Assembly: GCA_946885665.1 (NCBI GenBank)
Contig: CAMPGT010000005.1
Span: 1 to 40,365 of the forward strand
DNA: 40,365 nt
From: an uncultured Chitinophagaceae bacterium
GTDB taxonomy: Bacteria; Bacteroidota; Bacteroidia; Chitinophagales; Chitinophagaceae
Reading direction: 5' to 3'
Shown here: positions 24,920 to 34,115 of the stretch, one piece after another
How the letters are laid out: every line of letters starts with the position of its first letter
Position numbering within the stretch: the stretch's first letter is position 1
Translations under genes and position numbers: made by a program
Notes under the pieces: model-generated
Told to the model about the DNA's origin: nothing
Database searches by the model: none
What the model saw: only the letters and a program-made list of their open reading frames with translations

Positions 24920-26425
24920 TTAGTGTTTGAAATGTCTCATGCCGGTAATGACCATGGCGAGGCCGTTGGCTTTGCAATATTCAATCGAATCCTTATCCCG
25001 AATGGAGCCGCCCGGTTGAATGAATGCGGTGATACCCGCTTCATGCGACATCTTTACACAATCATCAAAAGGAAAGAAGGCATCCGAGGCGAGCACCGCT
25101 CCCTTCAGATCGAAATTGAACTGCCGTGCCTTGTCGATCGACTGCCTCAGCGAATCGATCCGGCTGGTTTGTCCGCATCCTTTGCCGATGAGCTGCTTAT
25201 TTTTTACAAGCGCGATGGCATTTGATTTTAGATGCTTGCAAACGAGGTTCGCAAATTCGAGATCCTGTTTTTCCGATTCGCTGGCAGGCCTTGCGCCCGT
25301 TTCTTCCCACCGGGAAAAGTTGCCGGTATCATTCTGCTGGCTGAGAACACCGTTCAACAGCGACCGGTACTGAGAAACAGCATTTGTTTTTGCGGTTTGC
25401 TGCAACAGTATCCTGTTCTTTTTTGATTTAAGAACGTTGAGGGCGTCTTCGCTGAAAGAAGGAGCGATCAGGACTTCAAAGAAAATTTCGTTGATGGCCC
25501 CGGCTGTGCTTTTATCGATTTCCGCATTGCAGGCGAGCACACCGCCAAAGGCGCTTTCAGGATCGCCGGCCAGTGCCGCATCCCACGATTCTTTCACTGT
25601 ATTTCGCGATGCGATGCCGCAGGGATTGGTGTGTTTGATGATGGCAAATGTTGTGTCGCTGAATTCCTGGATCAACTGCACTGCCGCATCTACGTCAACA
25701 AGGTTATTATAGGAAAGCTCTTTGCCATTTAATTGTGTGAACAGCTTTGTGATGTCGCCGTAAAAAATTCCCTGCTGGTGTGGATTTTCGCCATAACGCA
25801 AAACGGTGGCAAATCGGTCGAACGGGTTGAAATGCGCCGATTTCGTGAAGTAGTTGGAGATGGCAATGTCGTAACCCGAACACACGTTGAACGCCCGGCT
25901 CGCAAAATCGCGCCGCTGTTCCAATGTGGTTGATCCCTGCTGTTCTCTGAGAATATTTTCCACCTCCTGGTAATCTTTTTTTGAAGCCACTACCAGCACA
26001 TCTTTATGATTTTTTGCGGCTGCACGTATCATGGAGGGCCCCCCAATGTCGATTTTTTCTATGATGGCCGTTTCGTCGCTGGTGGAGGCAACTGTTTCTT
26101 CAAAAGGATACAGGTCAACAATCACCAGGTCCATATCGGGAATTTTATATTCATCCATTTCTTTCCGGTGCTGCTCATCGTCACGTTTGCCCAGGATGCC
26201 GCCGAATACAACGGGGTGCAACGTTTTTACCCGGCCACCCAGGATGGAGGGATAGGAGGTCAGGCTCTCCACGGGAATCACCGGGATTTTCAGCTTTTCA
26301 ATGAATTGCTGTGTTCCTCCCGTCGAATATATTTTAATGCCCAGTTCGTGTAAGAGTTTTACGAGCGGGTCCAAACCTTCCTTGTAAAAAACGGAAATAA
26401 GCGCCGAAGAAATCTTTTTATTCAT
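24920..26425 (-). CDS. purH: Bifunctional AICAR transformylase / IMP cyclohydrolase
   Basis: A 501-residue enzyme for the last two steps of IMP synthesis. The N-terminal MGS-like cyclohydrolase domain (about 1-190) opens with ALISVFYKEGLDPL and has STGGTQQFI, GGRVKTLHPVVFGG and DLYPFEETV. The transformylase domain has RYGENPHQ, AIIKHTNPCG with the catalytic Lys-His pair, and ends in FPFDDCV, FIQPGGSIRDKDSI and GMRHFKH. The frame extends 14 codons upstream to a TTG, but that overlaps the -7 box at 26472-26465, so ATG 26425 is chosen and matches the family N-terminus. The downstream EamA gene follows closely. Confidence 0.98.
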   Translation of the reverse strand: MNKKISSALISVFYKEGLDPLVKLLHELGIKIYSTGGTQQFIEKLKIPVIPVESLTSYPSILGGRVKTLHPVVFGGILGKRDDEQHRKEMDEYKIPDMDLVIVDLYPFEETVASTSDETAIIEKIDIGGPSMIRAAAKNHKDVLVVASKKDYQEVENILREQQGSTTLEQRRDFASRAFNVCSGYDIAISNYFTKSAHFNPFDRFATVLRYGENPHQQGIFYGDITKLFTQLNGKELSYNNLVDVDAAVQLIQEFSDTTFAIIKHTNPCGIASRNTVKESWDAALAGDPESAFGGVLACNAEIDKSTAGAINEIFFEVLIAPSFSEDALNVLKSKKNRILLQQTAKTNAVSQYRSLLNGVLSQQNDTGNFSRWEETGARPASESEKQDLEFANLVCKHLKSNAIALVKNKQLIGKGCGQTSRIDSLRQSIDKARQFNFDLKGAVLASDAFFPFDDCVKMSHEAGITAFIQPGGSIRDKDSIEYCKANGLAMVITGMRHFKH

Positions 26426-26464
26426 GCCTGATGGATTAAGTAAATACCTGTTTTTGGAAGGCTG

Positions 26465-26472
26465 CAAAGCTA
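26465..26472 (-). promoter_or_regulatory. Bacteroidota -7 box (TAGCTTTG) for purH
   Basis: A full TAnnTTTG match on the minus strand, 39 bases before the chosen purH ATG. It excludes the longer frame as the real start. Confidence 0.45.
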
Positions 26473-26499
26473 CTTGAATTGCGTTTTATTCCCATAATT

Positions 26500-28101
26500 T
26501 TAAAAAGCCGCGGCCGCAAAAAAGAAGCTGACGGTCACCAGCGACGCAAACAGACCCTTTTTTTCATGGAGCAGCAACCAGGCGCTCATGCAGGCAATAA
26601 AAACATACAGCAGTGTCATTTGCAGGAAGCTGATATCCAGTCCCCGCGTCGATGAAAAGCTGAACCGGTCGACGAACACTATTGCATTGTTCATGAACCG
26701 AATCATACCTGACAAAAGGGTTCCCACGCCGCGGGCAACGTCAGGAAAGGCAAACACGCAACAGAGCAATATTTCTCCCGCCAGGATAAGGCTCGACACT
26801 GGCACCGCAATGAAATTGGTGAGTAGGAAGAGGTTGGGAAACTGGCCGAACTGGTAAATGATTACCGGCATGGTAAGAATTTGTGCCGACAATGTTACCG
26901 CATTCAGTTTCCAGACCGCATCGAGCAGCCGGTTTTTGACAGGCAAAAGGTGATACAACGGCCGATTAAATATGGCGATACCCATTAATGCCGTGTACGA
27001 CAATATAAAGCCGAGATCCCACAACCAATATGGATCAACGCAAAGCAGGAAGAATGCAGACGCCGCAAGATTGTTGATGAGCGGTGCTTTTCTGCCTGCA
27101 CAGTCGCCGATGACGATGGCGCTGAACATCACCGCCGACCTTAACACGGACGGAGAGGCGCCGGCAAGAAACGTAAACAACCACAGGCCGCCCATCACCA
27201 GCAGGGCCGAGAGATACCTGCCACCGCTTTTGGCCGCCAACGGACTGCATAAAAACTTCAGCAGTGCATAGATCAATCCCAGGTGGAGGCCGGATATTGC
27301 GATGACGTGCACCACACCCGTGTTGCTGTAAGATTCGACGAGGTCCCTGTCGAGTTCATCCTTGTAGCCAATCAGCAGTGCCAGTGCAAGGCCCACTTCC
27401 TTTTTGCCGGGAATATTTTCTTTGATGACGCTGATCACCCACGACCTGATCGAGAAAATCAGGTTGGCGAACCCATCCGGTTTGGCAATGGATGTCACAA
27501 TAAATTCATCCGCTTTGAGAAAAACCTGGTAATGGATGTTACGGAACGCGCAATATTTTGCATAGTCAAACCGGGACGCCGGATCCTTGTTCTTTATGGG
27601 CCGCGGAGCTTTGACAAACACCACCGTACTTCCATAACCGGGAGGTGACGCGGTGCTGTCTTTTCTGAAGTAGAGAATCATTTTTACGTGTGGAAACAAA
27701 AGACGATCGCCGTTGCGGATGCTGGTCATGCGTGCCATAGCTCTCCACGTGGCGGGTTTTTCAGTAAGCGGTTCGATGATGGTGGCGGAAATCACCGCCC
27801 CGTCTTCTTTAAAATTTTCTACCAAACGTGCGTTTGCGAAAGGGTCCCTGGCCGCAGCTATCACCATGCCTGAGGCCAGCATTAAAACGTTGATCAGAAC
27901 ACCGCGAATGTGATAATTGAGATATTTCTTTTCTACCGGCAAAAAGGAGAAGGCGGTAATGCCCGCCATGGCGATGATTAACAGCGCTACACCGATGAAT
28001 ACCGGGTTTTCGGAGTAATGTCGGATGATTATTCCGCAGATAAACGGGATCGTTAAGCGAATGAACGGCGCCCGTTTCCATATGGGGATCAAAAAAACCA
28101 T
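26500..28101 (-). CDS. ComEC/Rec2-type competence membrane protein, without nuclease domain
   Basis: A 533-residue inner-membrane protein of the ComEC family, the channel for single-stranded DNA uptake. An N-terminal region (two hydrophobic stretches, then an OB-like DUF4131 segment with ISATIIEPLTEKP) leads to the Competence domain with GYKDELDRDLVESYSNTGVVHVIAISGLHLGLIYALL, the family signature. Several further helices follow (for example LFTFLAGASPSVLRSAVMFS). The protein ends in a hydrophobic helix (ASLVTVSFFFAAAAF) with no metallo-beta-lactamase domain, which full-length ComEC proteins carry at the C-terminus. So the DNA-degrading part is absent or encoded elsewhere. It follows carB with a repeat cluster between. 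Confidence 0.9.
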   Translation of the reverse strand: MVFLIPIWKRAPFIRLTIPFICGIIIRHYSENPVFIGVALLIIAMAGITAFSFLPVEKKYLNYHIRGVLINVLMLASGMVIAAARDPFANARLVENFKEDGAVISATIIEPLTEKPATWRAMARMTSIRNGDRLLFPHVKMILYFRKDSTASPPGYGSTVVFVKAPRPIKNKDPASRFDYAKYCAFRNIHYQVFLKADEFIVTSIAKPDGFANLIFSIRSWVISVIKENIPGKKEVGLALALLIGYKDELDRDLVESYSNTGVVHVIAISGLHLGLIYALLKFLCSPLAAKSGGRYLSALLVMGGLWLFTFLAGASPSVLRSAVMFSAIVIGDCAGRKAPLINNLAASAFFLLCVDPYWLWDLGFILSYTALMGIAIFNRPLYHLLPVKNRLLDAVWKLNAVTLSAQILTMPVIIYQFGQFPNLFLLTNFIAVPVSSLILAGEILLCCVFAFPDVARGVGTLLSGMIRFMNNAIVFVDRFSFSSTRGLDISFLQMTLLYVFIACMSAWLLLHEKKGLFASLVTVSFFFAAAAF

Positions 28102-28200
28102 GACGGCAAGCTATCATGGTTGTGAATTTTTTCGATGGGTGAAAAAACGGCGGGAGGGAAGTATTTTAACGTTTACCCCCGGCGGTTGCCCTTCTGGCAA

Positions 28201-28273
28201 AACTTAAAACTTAAAAGTTAAAAGTTAAAACCGAAAACCTTTCACCATTGCCCATTGCCCATTGCCCATTGCC
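28201..28273 (-). repeat. Heptamer mosaic repeat, cluster 7 (A4-C-B4)
   Basis: Read on the minus strand, 11 bases after the carB stop: four GGCAATG units (28273-28246), GTGAAAG, an 8-base link (GTTTTCGG), then TTTTAAC, TTTTAAC, TTTTAAG, TTTTAAG (28230-28203). Beyond it, in the comEC leader, is a small TTGCC/GGCAA hairpin at about 28186-28200. Order and B-unit pattern repeat those of clusters 1, 4 and 9. Confidence 0.92.
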
Positions 28274-28284
28274 GCCGTCTTCCG

Positions 28285-31110
28285 CTACTTACTCAAATAC
28301 ATGCTCCTATCCTTATAGAGCTGCCTGAAATAAGGATCGCGGAGGTCTTTGATAAATCTTATCGCCTCGCCCGTGCTCTTCATCTCCGGCCCCAGTTCTT
28401 TATTCACCCCGGGAAACTTATTAAAACTGAATACCGGTTCCTTAATCGCAAAGCCTTTCAGCTTTTTCTCGAATTTGAAATCGGTAAGCTTGTGCGTGCC
28501 GATCATCACTTTCGTCGCAATGTTCAGGTAAGGGATCTGGTATGCCTTGGCAATGAACGGCGTTGTTCTGGACGCCCTCGGATTGGCCTCGATCACATAA
28601 ACCGTTCCGTCTTTAATGGCAAACTGGATATTGATGAGCCCCTGTATTTTCAGCGCCCTGGCGATTTTTTCCGCATATTCTTCCATTGTCTGAACAATGA
28701 GCGGCGACAAATTGAACTGCGGTAAAACGGCGTGACTGTCGCCGCTATGGATACCTGCGGGTTCGATGTGTTCCATTACACCCATGACGTGAAAATTCTC
28801 GCCATCGAATATGGCATCTATCTCTGCTTCCTGGCATCGGTCGAGGAAGTGGTCGATCAAAATCTTATTTCCGGGAATGTGCTTCAACAGGCTCACTACC
28901 GCTTTCTCCACCTCATCATCGTTGATAACGATCCTCATCCGCTGGCCGCCCAGTACATAGCTGGGTCTCACCAGTACCGGGTAACTAACCCTGTTGGCCA
29001 CCTGGATGGCTTCGTCAACAGTGTACGCTGTCCCATAATCGGGATAAGGAATATTCAGATCTTTCAGCATGTCGCTGAAGCGGCCCCTGTCTTCGGCAAT
29101 ATCAAGGCTGTCGAACGAGGTGCCGATGATCCGGATGCCTTTTTCATGAAGTTTTTCTGCGAGTTTAAGGGCCGTTTGTCCGCCGAGCTGTACAATTACG
29201 CCTTCCGGTTTTTCATGCTCTACAATTTCCCAGAGATGTTCCCAGAACACGGGTTCGAAATATAATTTATCGGCGATGTCGAAGTCGGTGGAAACGGTTT
29301 CAGGGTTGCAGTTCACCATGATGGATTCATAGCCGCTTTCCCTGATGGCAATCAATCCGTGTACGCAACAATAGTCGAATTCGATCCCCTGCCCGATACG
29401 GTTGGGCCCCGAACCGAGAACGATGATCTTTTTCTTATCGGTTACTATGCTTTCGTTGGCATGGCTGTCTTCGAAACTGGAATAGAAGTAAGGTGTTTTC
29501 GCTTCGAATTCTGCCGAGCAGGTGTCTACCATTTTGAACACGCGCGTAATTCCGGAGGCTTTTCTTTTTTCATACAGTTCGTCTTCAGTGCCATCGTTCA
29601 TGATCTTGCAGATCTGGAGGTCGCTGAAACCCATTTTTTTCGCTTCACGGAGAAGGTCATCGGGCAATGTATTGAGCCTGTAATTCGCGAGTTCCTTTTC
29701 CATGTTCACGATCTTCTGTATTTCGTACAGGAACCAGCGGTCTATGCCGTTCGTCGCTTTTGAAATGGTACTCACAGAAATTCCGGCCATCAGTGCGTCC
29801 TTGATCCTGAAAATCCTGTCCCATTTCGGCGTCTTGATATATTCGGTCAGCTCTTCGGCGTGCATCAGACTTTTGCCGTAGTAACCAAGTCCCACTGCGT
29901 TATTCTCGAGGCTCTGACACGCTTTCTGCATGGCTTCGGTAAAGCTGCGGCCGATGGCCATCACCTCGCCCACGCTTTTCATCTGCAGGCCAAGCGTATC
30001 GTTGGCTCCTTTGAATTTGTCGAAGTTCCAGCGCGGCATTTTTACAATAACGTAGTCGAGTGCCGGTTCGAAATAAGCCGAAGTGTTTTTGGTGATCTGG
30101 TTTTCGAGCTCGTCGAGATAGTAACCGATGGCCAGTTTGGCCGCAATCTTTGCGATGGGGTAGCCGGTTGCTTTGGAGGCGAGCGCCGATGAGCGGCTAA
30201 CGCGCGGATTGATCTCGATGGCAATGATTTCTTCCGTATCGGGGTTCAGGGCAAACTGCACATTACACCCGCCGGCGAAATTGCCCAGGTCGCGCATCAT
30301 CTTGATGGCGGTGTTCCTCATCAACTGGTAAGCGGTGTCGGAGAGTGTCATGGCAGGCGCCACGGTGATGGAATCGCCGGTGTGCACTCCCATAGGGTCG
30401 AAATTTTCGACCGTACAAATAATCACCACGTTGTCGTTCGCATCGCGGAGCAATTCGAGCTCAAATTCTTTCCAGCCGAGCACTGCCTGCTCCACCAGCA
30501 CCTCGTGTATCGGCGATGCCTGCAAGCCGCGGTTGAGGGCCTCGTCGAGGTCGTCCTTGCTGTGTACAAATCCGCCGCCGGTGCCTCCCAATGTAAAAGA
30601 GGGGCGGATCACCAGCGGAAACCCAATTTCCTGCGCAAACTCTTTTCCTTCGAGGTAAGAGTTGGCAGTTTTGGCGATGGCGACCGGTATGCCCAGCTCT
30701 ATCATCCATTTGCGAAATTTTTCGCGGTCTTCGGCTTTATCGATGGCCTTTATATCCACACCGATGAGGCGCACTTTGTATTTTTCCCATATGCCGAGGT
30801 CCTCCGCTTCCTTGGCCAGGTTGAGGGCTGTTTGTCCTCCCATTGTGGGAAGCACGGCATCGATATCATTTTCTTCCAGTATCTGCTCAATGCTTTCTAC
30901 AGTAAGCGGCAGGAGGTAAACTTTGTCGGCCATCATCGGATCGGTCATGATGGTTGCCGGGTTGCTGTTTATCAGGATCTCTTTTATCCCTTCTTCGCGA
31001 AGGCTTCGTGCGGCCTGTGTTCCGGAATAGTCAAATTCGCAGGCTTGTCATATAATGATTGGGCCAGAACCGATGATTAGAACGGATTTGATCGAATTAT
31101 CTTTCGGCAT
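28285..31110 (-). pseudogene. carB: Carbamoyl-phosphate synthase large subunit, interrupted by TGA at codon 21
   Basis: The full frame from ATG 31110 would give 941 residues of CarB, which makes carbamoyl phosphate for pyrimidines and arginine. It reads MPKDNSIKSVLIIGSGPIII, then TGA (31050-31048), then QACEFDYSGTQA in the same frame and on without a further break. The family has Gly (GGA needs one base change) at that place, and the second half of this same protein keeps it in PNRIGQGIEFDY. The rest has two ATP-grasp halves (VIRPSFTLGGTGGG; VLVRPSYVLGGQ) and intact motifs. An internal ATG at 30948 (MTDPMMADK) could give an 887-residue product lacking the N-terminal part of the first domain. 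The protein stops soon after the second ATP-grasp domain, with no MGS-like allosteric domain. Nonsense mutation or base-call error are both possible. Confidence 0.85.
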
Positions 31111-31145
31111 TTTCTAACGCAAATGGTTTTTAAAAACAAATTGCG

Positions 31146-31153
31146 CAAAAGTA
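31146..31153 (-). promoter_or_regulatory. Bacteroidota -7 box (TACTTTTG) for carB
   Basis: A full TAnnTTTG match on the minus strand, 35 bases before ATG 31110. Its presence shows the promoter is kept although the frame is broken, and supports 31110 as the original start. Confidence 0.45.
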
Positions 31154-31176
31154 GGGGATTTGAAGGAAAGTGAGGC

Positions 31177-31268
31177 GGCAAAAGGTGAAAGGTGAAAGGT
31201 GAGACGTGAGAGGGGAGACGTGAGATATCCCCCGCTGGCGGGGGTGGCGCGAAGCGCCGGGGGTGGAC
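31177..31268 (+). repeat. Heptamer and D-element mosaic, cluster 8 (A1-C6-D)
   Basis: One A-like unit (GGCAAAAG, 31177-31184), then GTGAAAG, GTGAAAG, GTGAGAC, GTGAGAG, GGGAGAC, GTGAGAT in 7-base register to 31226, running straight into a D element at 31226-31268. This D copy is identical over 43 bases to the copy at 15060-15102. The D end is 7 bases from the stop codon of the small membrane protein; the A end faces the carB promoter. Confidence 0.9.
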
Positions 31269-31275
31269 CTCCAAC

Positions 31276-31488
31276 TTATTTGTGAAACGAGGCCAGCTCA
31301 ATGTCATCCAGCGGTACTTCTCCCGAACGTTGAAGGCGTTTTTGCTCGGCGAGCTGGCGCTTCTCTTCGTAGCGGTTCTTCATCTTGAAAAGCCACTTCT
31401 GGCGGGCCTCAGTGCCTTTGAACATACCGATAACCGTACCCACAACAAGTACCAGAACGATGACCCATTTGCTGTTGAATTCACTCAT
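31276..31488 (-). CDS. Small single-pass membrane protein, function unknown
   Basis: Seventy residues: a short N-terminus, one hydrophobic helix at about 8-24 (WVIVLVLVVGTVIGMF), then a strongly basic and charged helix (KWLFKMKNRYEEKRQLAEQKRLQR) and an acidic tail. The pattern suggests an inner-membrane anchor with a cytoplasmic amphipathic or coiled-coil tail. The ATG, sensible composition and position upstream of carB support a real gene, but I do not recognise a family. I saw no -7 box directly upstream. Its stop is 7 bases from a D element. Confidence 0.7.
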   Translation of the reverse strand: MSEFNSKWVIVLVLVVGTVIGMFKGTEARQKWLFKMKNRYEEKRQLAEQKRLQRSGEVPLDDIELASFHK

Positions 31489-31635
31489 GGACGGTTAATT
31501 GAAAGGTTGTCTCTATAAAGACAGGAAATCATGCAAAAACGCTGTATGCTCGCTAGAAAAAACTGTACCATAATCGAAAAAATTCACCTCTGCTTTTCAG
31601 CGTTCCTTAATTTTACCGGAATCAAACGATCCTGA

Positions 31636-33330
31636 ATGCGACCTATGCTAACCTTCTTACTGTTGGTCACCCTTTTGCCTGCCTTCGGCCAAACAAAGTA
31701 TCCCAAAGGTTATTTCAGAAATCCACTCGACATACCCATCTACCTCAGCGGCAATTTTGGTGAAATGCGCCCCAACCATTACCACATGGGCATCGACATC
31801 AAAACCAACCAACGGCAAAACCTCTCCGTACATGCCGCCGCGGAAGGATACATCGCACGCATAAAAATCGAACCTTTCGGCTTCGGCCGCGCCATTTACA
31901 TCAACCATCCCAATGGTTACACCACCGTATATGCGCACCTGAACAATTTTGCGGCTAAGATCGACGCCTATGTAAAACAACAGCAATACGCCCAGGAAAG
32001 CTGGCACATACAGCTCGAACCGCCGCCCAATATGTTTCCCGTTAAAAAAGGCGATTTTATCGCCTTCAGCGGCACCACCGGCGGATCGCTTGCGCCGCAT
32101 CTGCATTTCGAGATCAGGAGAACCATCGACGACGTTAACCTCAACCCGCTGCTTTTTGGCCTGCCGGTAAAGGACCTTGTGAGGCCCCGCATCGTTCGAC
32201 TGGCGGTTTACGACCGCACGCGCAGCATTTATGAGCAAAAAGCTAAGATATATTCCGCAAAAGCTGCCGGTTCATCAACCTACACCACCGTTCCTTCCGC
32301 TATTAAAGTCAACAGCCCGCTGGTTTCTTTCGCCATTACGGCTTACGACAGTCATACAGGTTCCGCCAACCTTAACGGCATTTACAAGGCAACGCTGTTC
32401 GTAAACGATGAAGAGGTCGAGTCGTTTAAAATGGATAACAACAGCTACCTCGACACGCGCAACATTAACGCGCATATTGATTACCGTTACCGGGCGCAGG
32501 GAGGCCCGTACCTGCAGCATTTATCAGAATTACCCGGCTACATTAATTCCATTTACACGAATGGCGCCGGCATGGGAGTGGTGGATATCAGCGACGGAGA
32601 AGTGTATGAAGTAGTGATCGTGGCTACGGATACCGAAGGAAACACCTCCAAAATACGCACGCTGGTTCGTTACGATAAGAAACTTCCTGTGGAGCCGCCG
32701 GCTACCGGCCGAAAATTCTATCCATTTATGATTGACGGCAGCGAAAATGAAAACTGTGAATTTTACATCGGTCAAAACTGCCTTTACGATTCGGTCCACA
32801 TCACCTATTCCAATAATGCCACGGCCGATGATAACACAGTGAGCGATGTTCACACGATCGGTCCGGCTTACGTTCCGCTGCATGATTCGATGCTGGTGAG
32901 GATAAGACCCGATCTCACCTTTACGCCCGCCGACAGCGACCGAACAGTAATGCAATGGCAAAACGGTAAGCGGTCGTCTGTACAAAAAGTACAATGGCAG
33001 CAGGAATGGGCGGCCGCAAAATTCAGGGACCTCGGCAGCTTCGTATTGCTGCGCGACACAGTTCCGCCCGTAATATCCAATTCCTTTGCCGACAACGCCG
33101 ATCTGAGCAAGTCGTCGCGGATTGTGTTTAGCATAAAGGACAACCTGCACAATGTAAAAAACGTGAGGACGGAACTGGACGGCAAGTGGCTGAGGTTCAC
33201 GAACGATAAAGGCAGGAGCTTTATCTACGAGTTTGATGAGAAGTGCCCGAAAGGGGCGCACAGCCTGGAAATTACCGCGGAAGATGAAGCGGGAAACATT
33301 TCGCGAAAAGTGTACACCTTTACGCGTTAA
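31636..33330 (+). CDS. M23 family metallopeptidase, exported
   Basis: A 564-residue exported protein with a signal peptide (about 1-18, ending in AFGQ). The M23 (LytM-type) domain occupies about residues 30-180: HMGID with His50 and Asp54 as zinc ligands, then HLHFE with His155 and His157. So the zinc site is complete and the protein may cut peptidoglycan cross-links or other glycine-containing peptides. The remaining 380 residues are beta-rich and look like Ig-like repeats (TAYDSHTGSANLNGIYKATLFVNDEEV; FSIKDNLHNVKNVRTELDGKWLRF), perhaps binding or stalk modules. It ends in a four-base TTAA overlap with birA on the other strand. No TAnnTTTG box was found upstream. Confidence 0.93.
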   Translation: MRPMLTFLLLVTLLPAFGQTKYPKGYFRNPLDIPIYLSGNFGEMRPNHYHMGIDIKTNQRQNLSVHAAAEGYIARIKIEPFGFGRAIYINHPNGYTTVYAHLNNFAAKIDAYVKQQQYAQESWHIQLEPPPNMFPVKKGDFIAFSGTTGGSLAPHLHFEIRRTIDDVNLNPLLFGLPVKDLVRPRIVRLAVYDRTRSIYEQKAKIYSAKAAGSSTYTTVPSAIKVNSPLVSFAITAYDSHTGSANLNGIYKATLFVNDEEVESFKMDNNSYLDTRNINAHIDYRYRAQGGPYLQHLSELPGYINSIYTNGAGMGVVDISDGEVYEVVIVATDTEGNTSKIRTLVRYDKKLPVEPPATGRKFYPFMIDGSENENCEFYIGQNCLYDSVHITYSNNATADDNTVSDVHTIGPAYVPLHDSMLVRIRPDLTFTPADSDRTVMQWQNGKRSSVQKVQWQQEWAAAKFRDLGSFVLLRDTVPPVISNSFADNADLSKSSRIVFSIKDNLHNVKNVRTELDGKWLRFTNDKGRSFIYEFDEKCPKGAHSLEITAEDEAGNISRKVYTFTR

Positions 33331-34088
33331 ACAAATTCCACTTCGCCCACCCTGAATTTTCTCTCCACTGAATCGTGGGTGATGAGCTCGCCGGCTGCCG
33401 TCACACTCACCAACCGGGTGGTGAACACGGCATTTTCCTTCTTCAGTTTCACCTCCTCGCCCGCCCTGTACAGTTTGCCGTTGTACTCACGCATAATAGC
33501 ATCAGCCGTGGCCCTCTCGAGGGCGGCGTAGCGCGAGCAGATGGCGTGCTGCAGGCTGCGGCCCATGATAACCGGATCATACCTGAGGCCCGTTGCCATG
33601 GAGATGGATGTGGCCCTGGAAAGTCCTTCAAAATCGATTTGGTTAAGGTTGATGCCGGTACCCGCTACCGTCCATTCTATCCGGTTGCCCTGGAAAGTAT
33701 TTTCGATGAGTATGCCTCCTGCCTTTCTGTCATTTATGTACACATCATTTGGCCATTTGATGGTGACATCCTGCACGTTTAATTCTTTAAAGAAATCATA
33801 ACAACCCAGGGCAATGGAAGCCGATGTTAAAAAGGGAAAGACGCCGGCGCCATTGCCCGGTAGCCCTTTAAACACAGTGCTCATCGTGATATTCTCGCCT
33901 GGTGGTGAAAACCATTGCTTACCACGCTGGCCCTTTCCGGAAGTTTGCCCGATGGCAAAAATGGAGGTTTCGTGCTGCAGCAGCCGTTTATGCAATTTTG
34001 CCATGGCATAGTTGTTGGTGCTCTCCACCGAGGACACAATAATAAAAGGCCTAATGGGGGGATGGACGGCTAAAGTTTGTGAGAACAA
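33327..34088 (-). CDS. birA: Biotin-[acetyl-CoA-carboxylase] ligase
   Basis: A 253-residue enzyme that attaches biotin to the carboxylase carrier protein. STNNYAM, the biotin-AMP loop TSGKGQRGKQWFSPPG (a variant of the GRGRxGR loop), KWPNDVYINDRKAGGIL and the C-terminal SH3-like part (LYRAGEEVKL) are clear. There is no N-terminal helix-turn-helix, so it is not a transcriptional repressor. The frame stays open to TTG 34118, but that TTG lies in the -7 box at 34123-34116; TTG 34088 (MFSQTLAVHPP) is preferred. Start choice is uncertain. It is divergent from rsfS and its stop overlaps that of the M23 gene. Confidence 0.93.
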   Translation of the reverse strand: MFSQTLAVHPPIRPFIIVSSVESTNNYAMAKLHKRLLQHETSIFAIGQTSGKGQRGKQWFSPPGENITMSTVFKGLPGNGAGVFPFLTSASIALGCYDFFKELNVQDVTIKWPNDVYINDRKAGGILIENTFQGNRIEWTVAGTGINLNQIDFEGLSRATSISMATGLRYDPVIMGRSLQHAICSRYAALERATADAIMREYNGKLYRAGEEVKLKKENAVFTTRLVSVTAAGELITHDSVERKFRVGEVEFV

Positions 34089-34093
34089 ATTCC

Positions 34094-34101
34094 TATTTTT
34101 G
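34094..34101 (+). promoter_or_regulatory. Bacteroidota -7 box (TATTTTTG) for rsfS
   Basis: A full TAnnTTTG match, 48 bases before the TTG start at 34150, with a TTTG 14 bases further upstream (34076-34079), which is shorter than the usual spacing. It lies inside the first codons of the longer birA frame, so the divergent promoters overlap. Confidence 0.4.
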
Positions 34102-34115
34102 AGTATTATGACCCC

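Noticed and set aside
26426..26467. Longer purH starting at TTG 26467
   Set aside because: It begins inside a -7 box and adds residues not found in the family.
31048..31050. UGA recoded as glycine, as in some candidate phyla
   Set aside because: The genes are clearly Bacteroidota and several use TGA as normal stop; no other internal TGA was needed to read any gene here.
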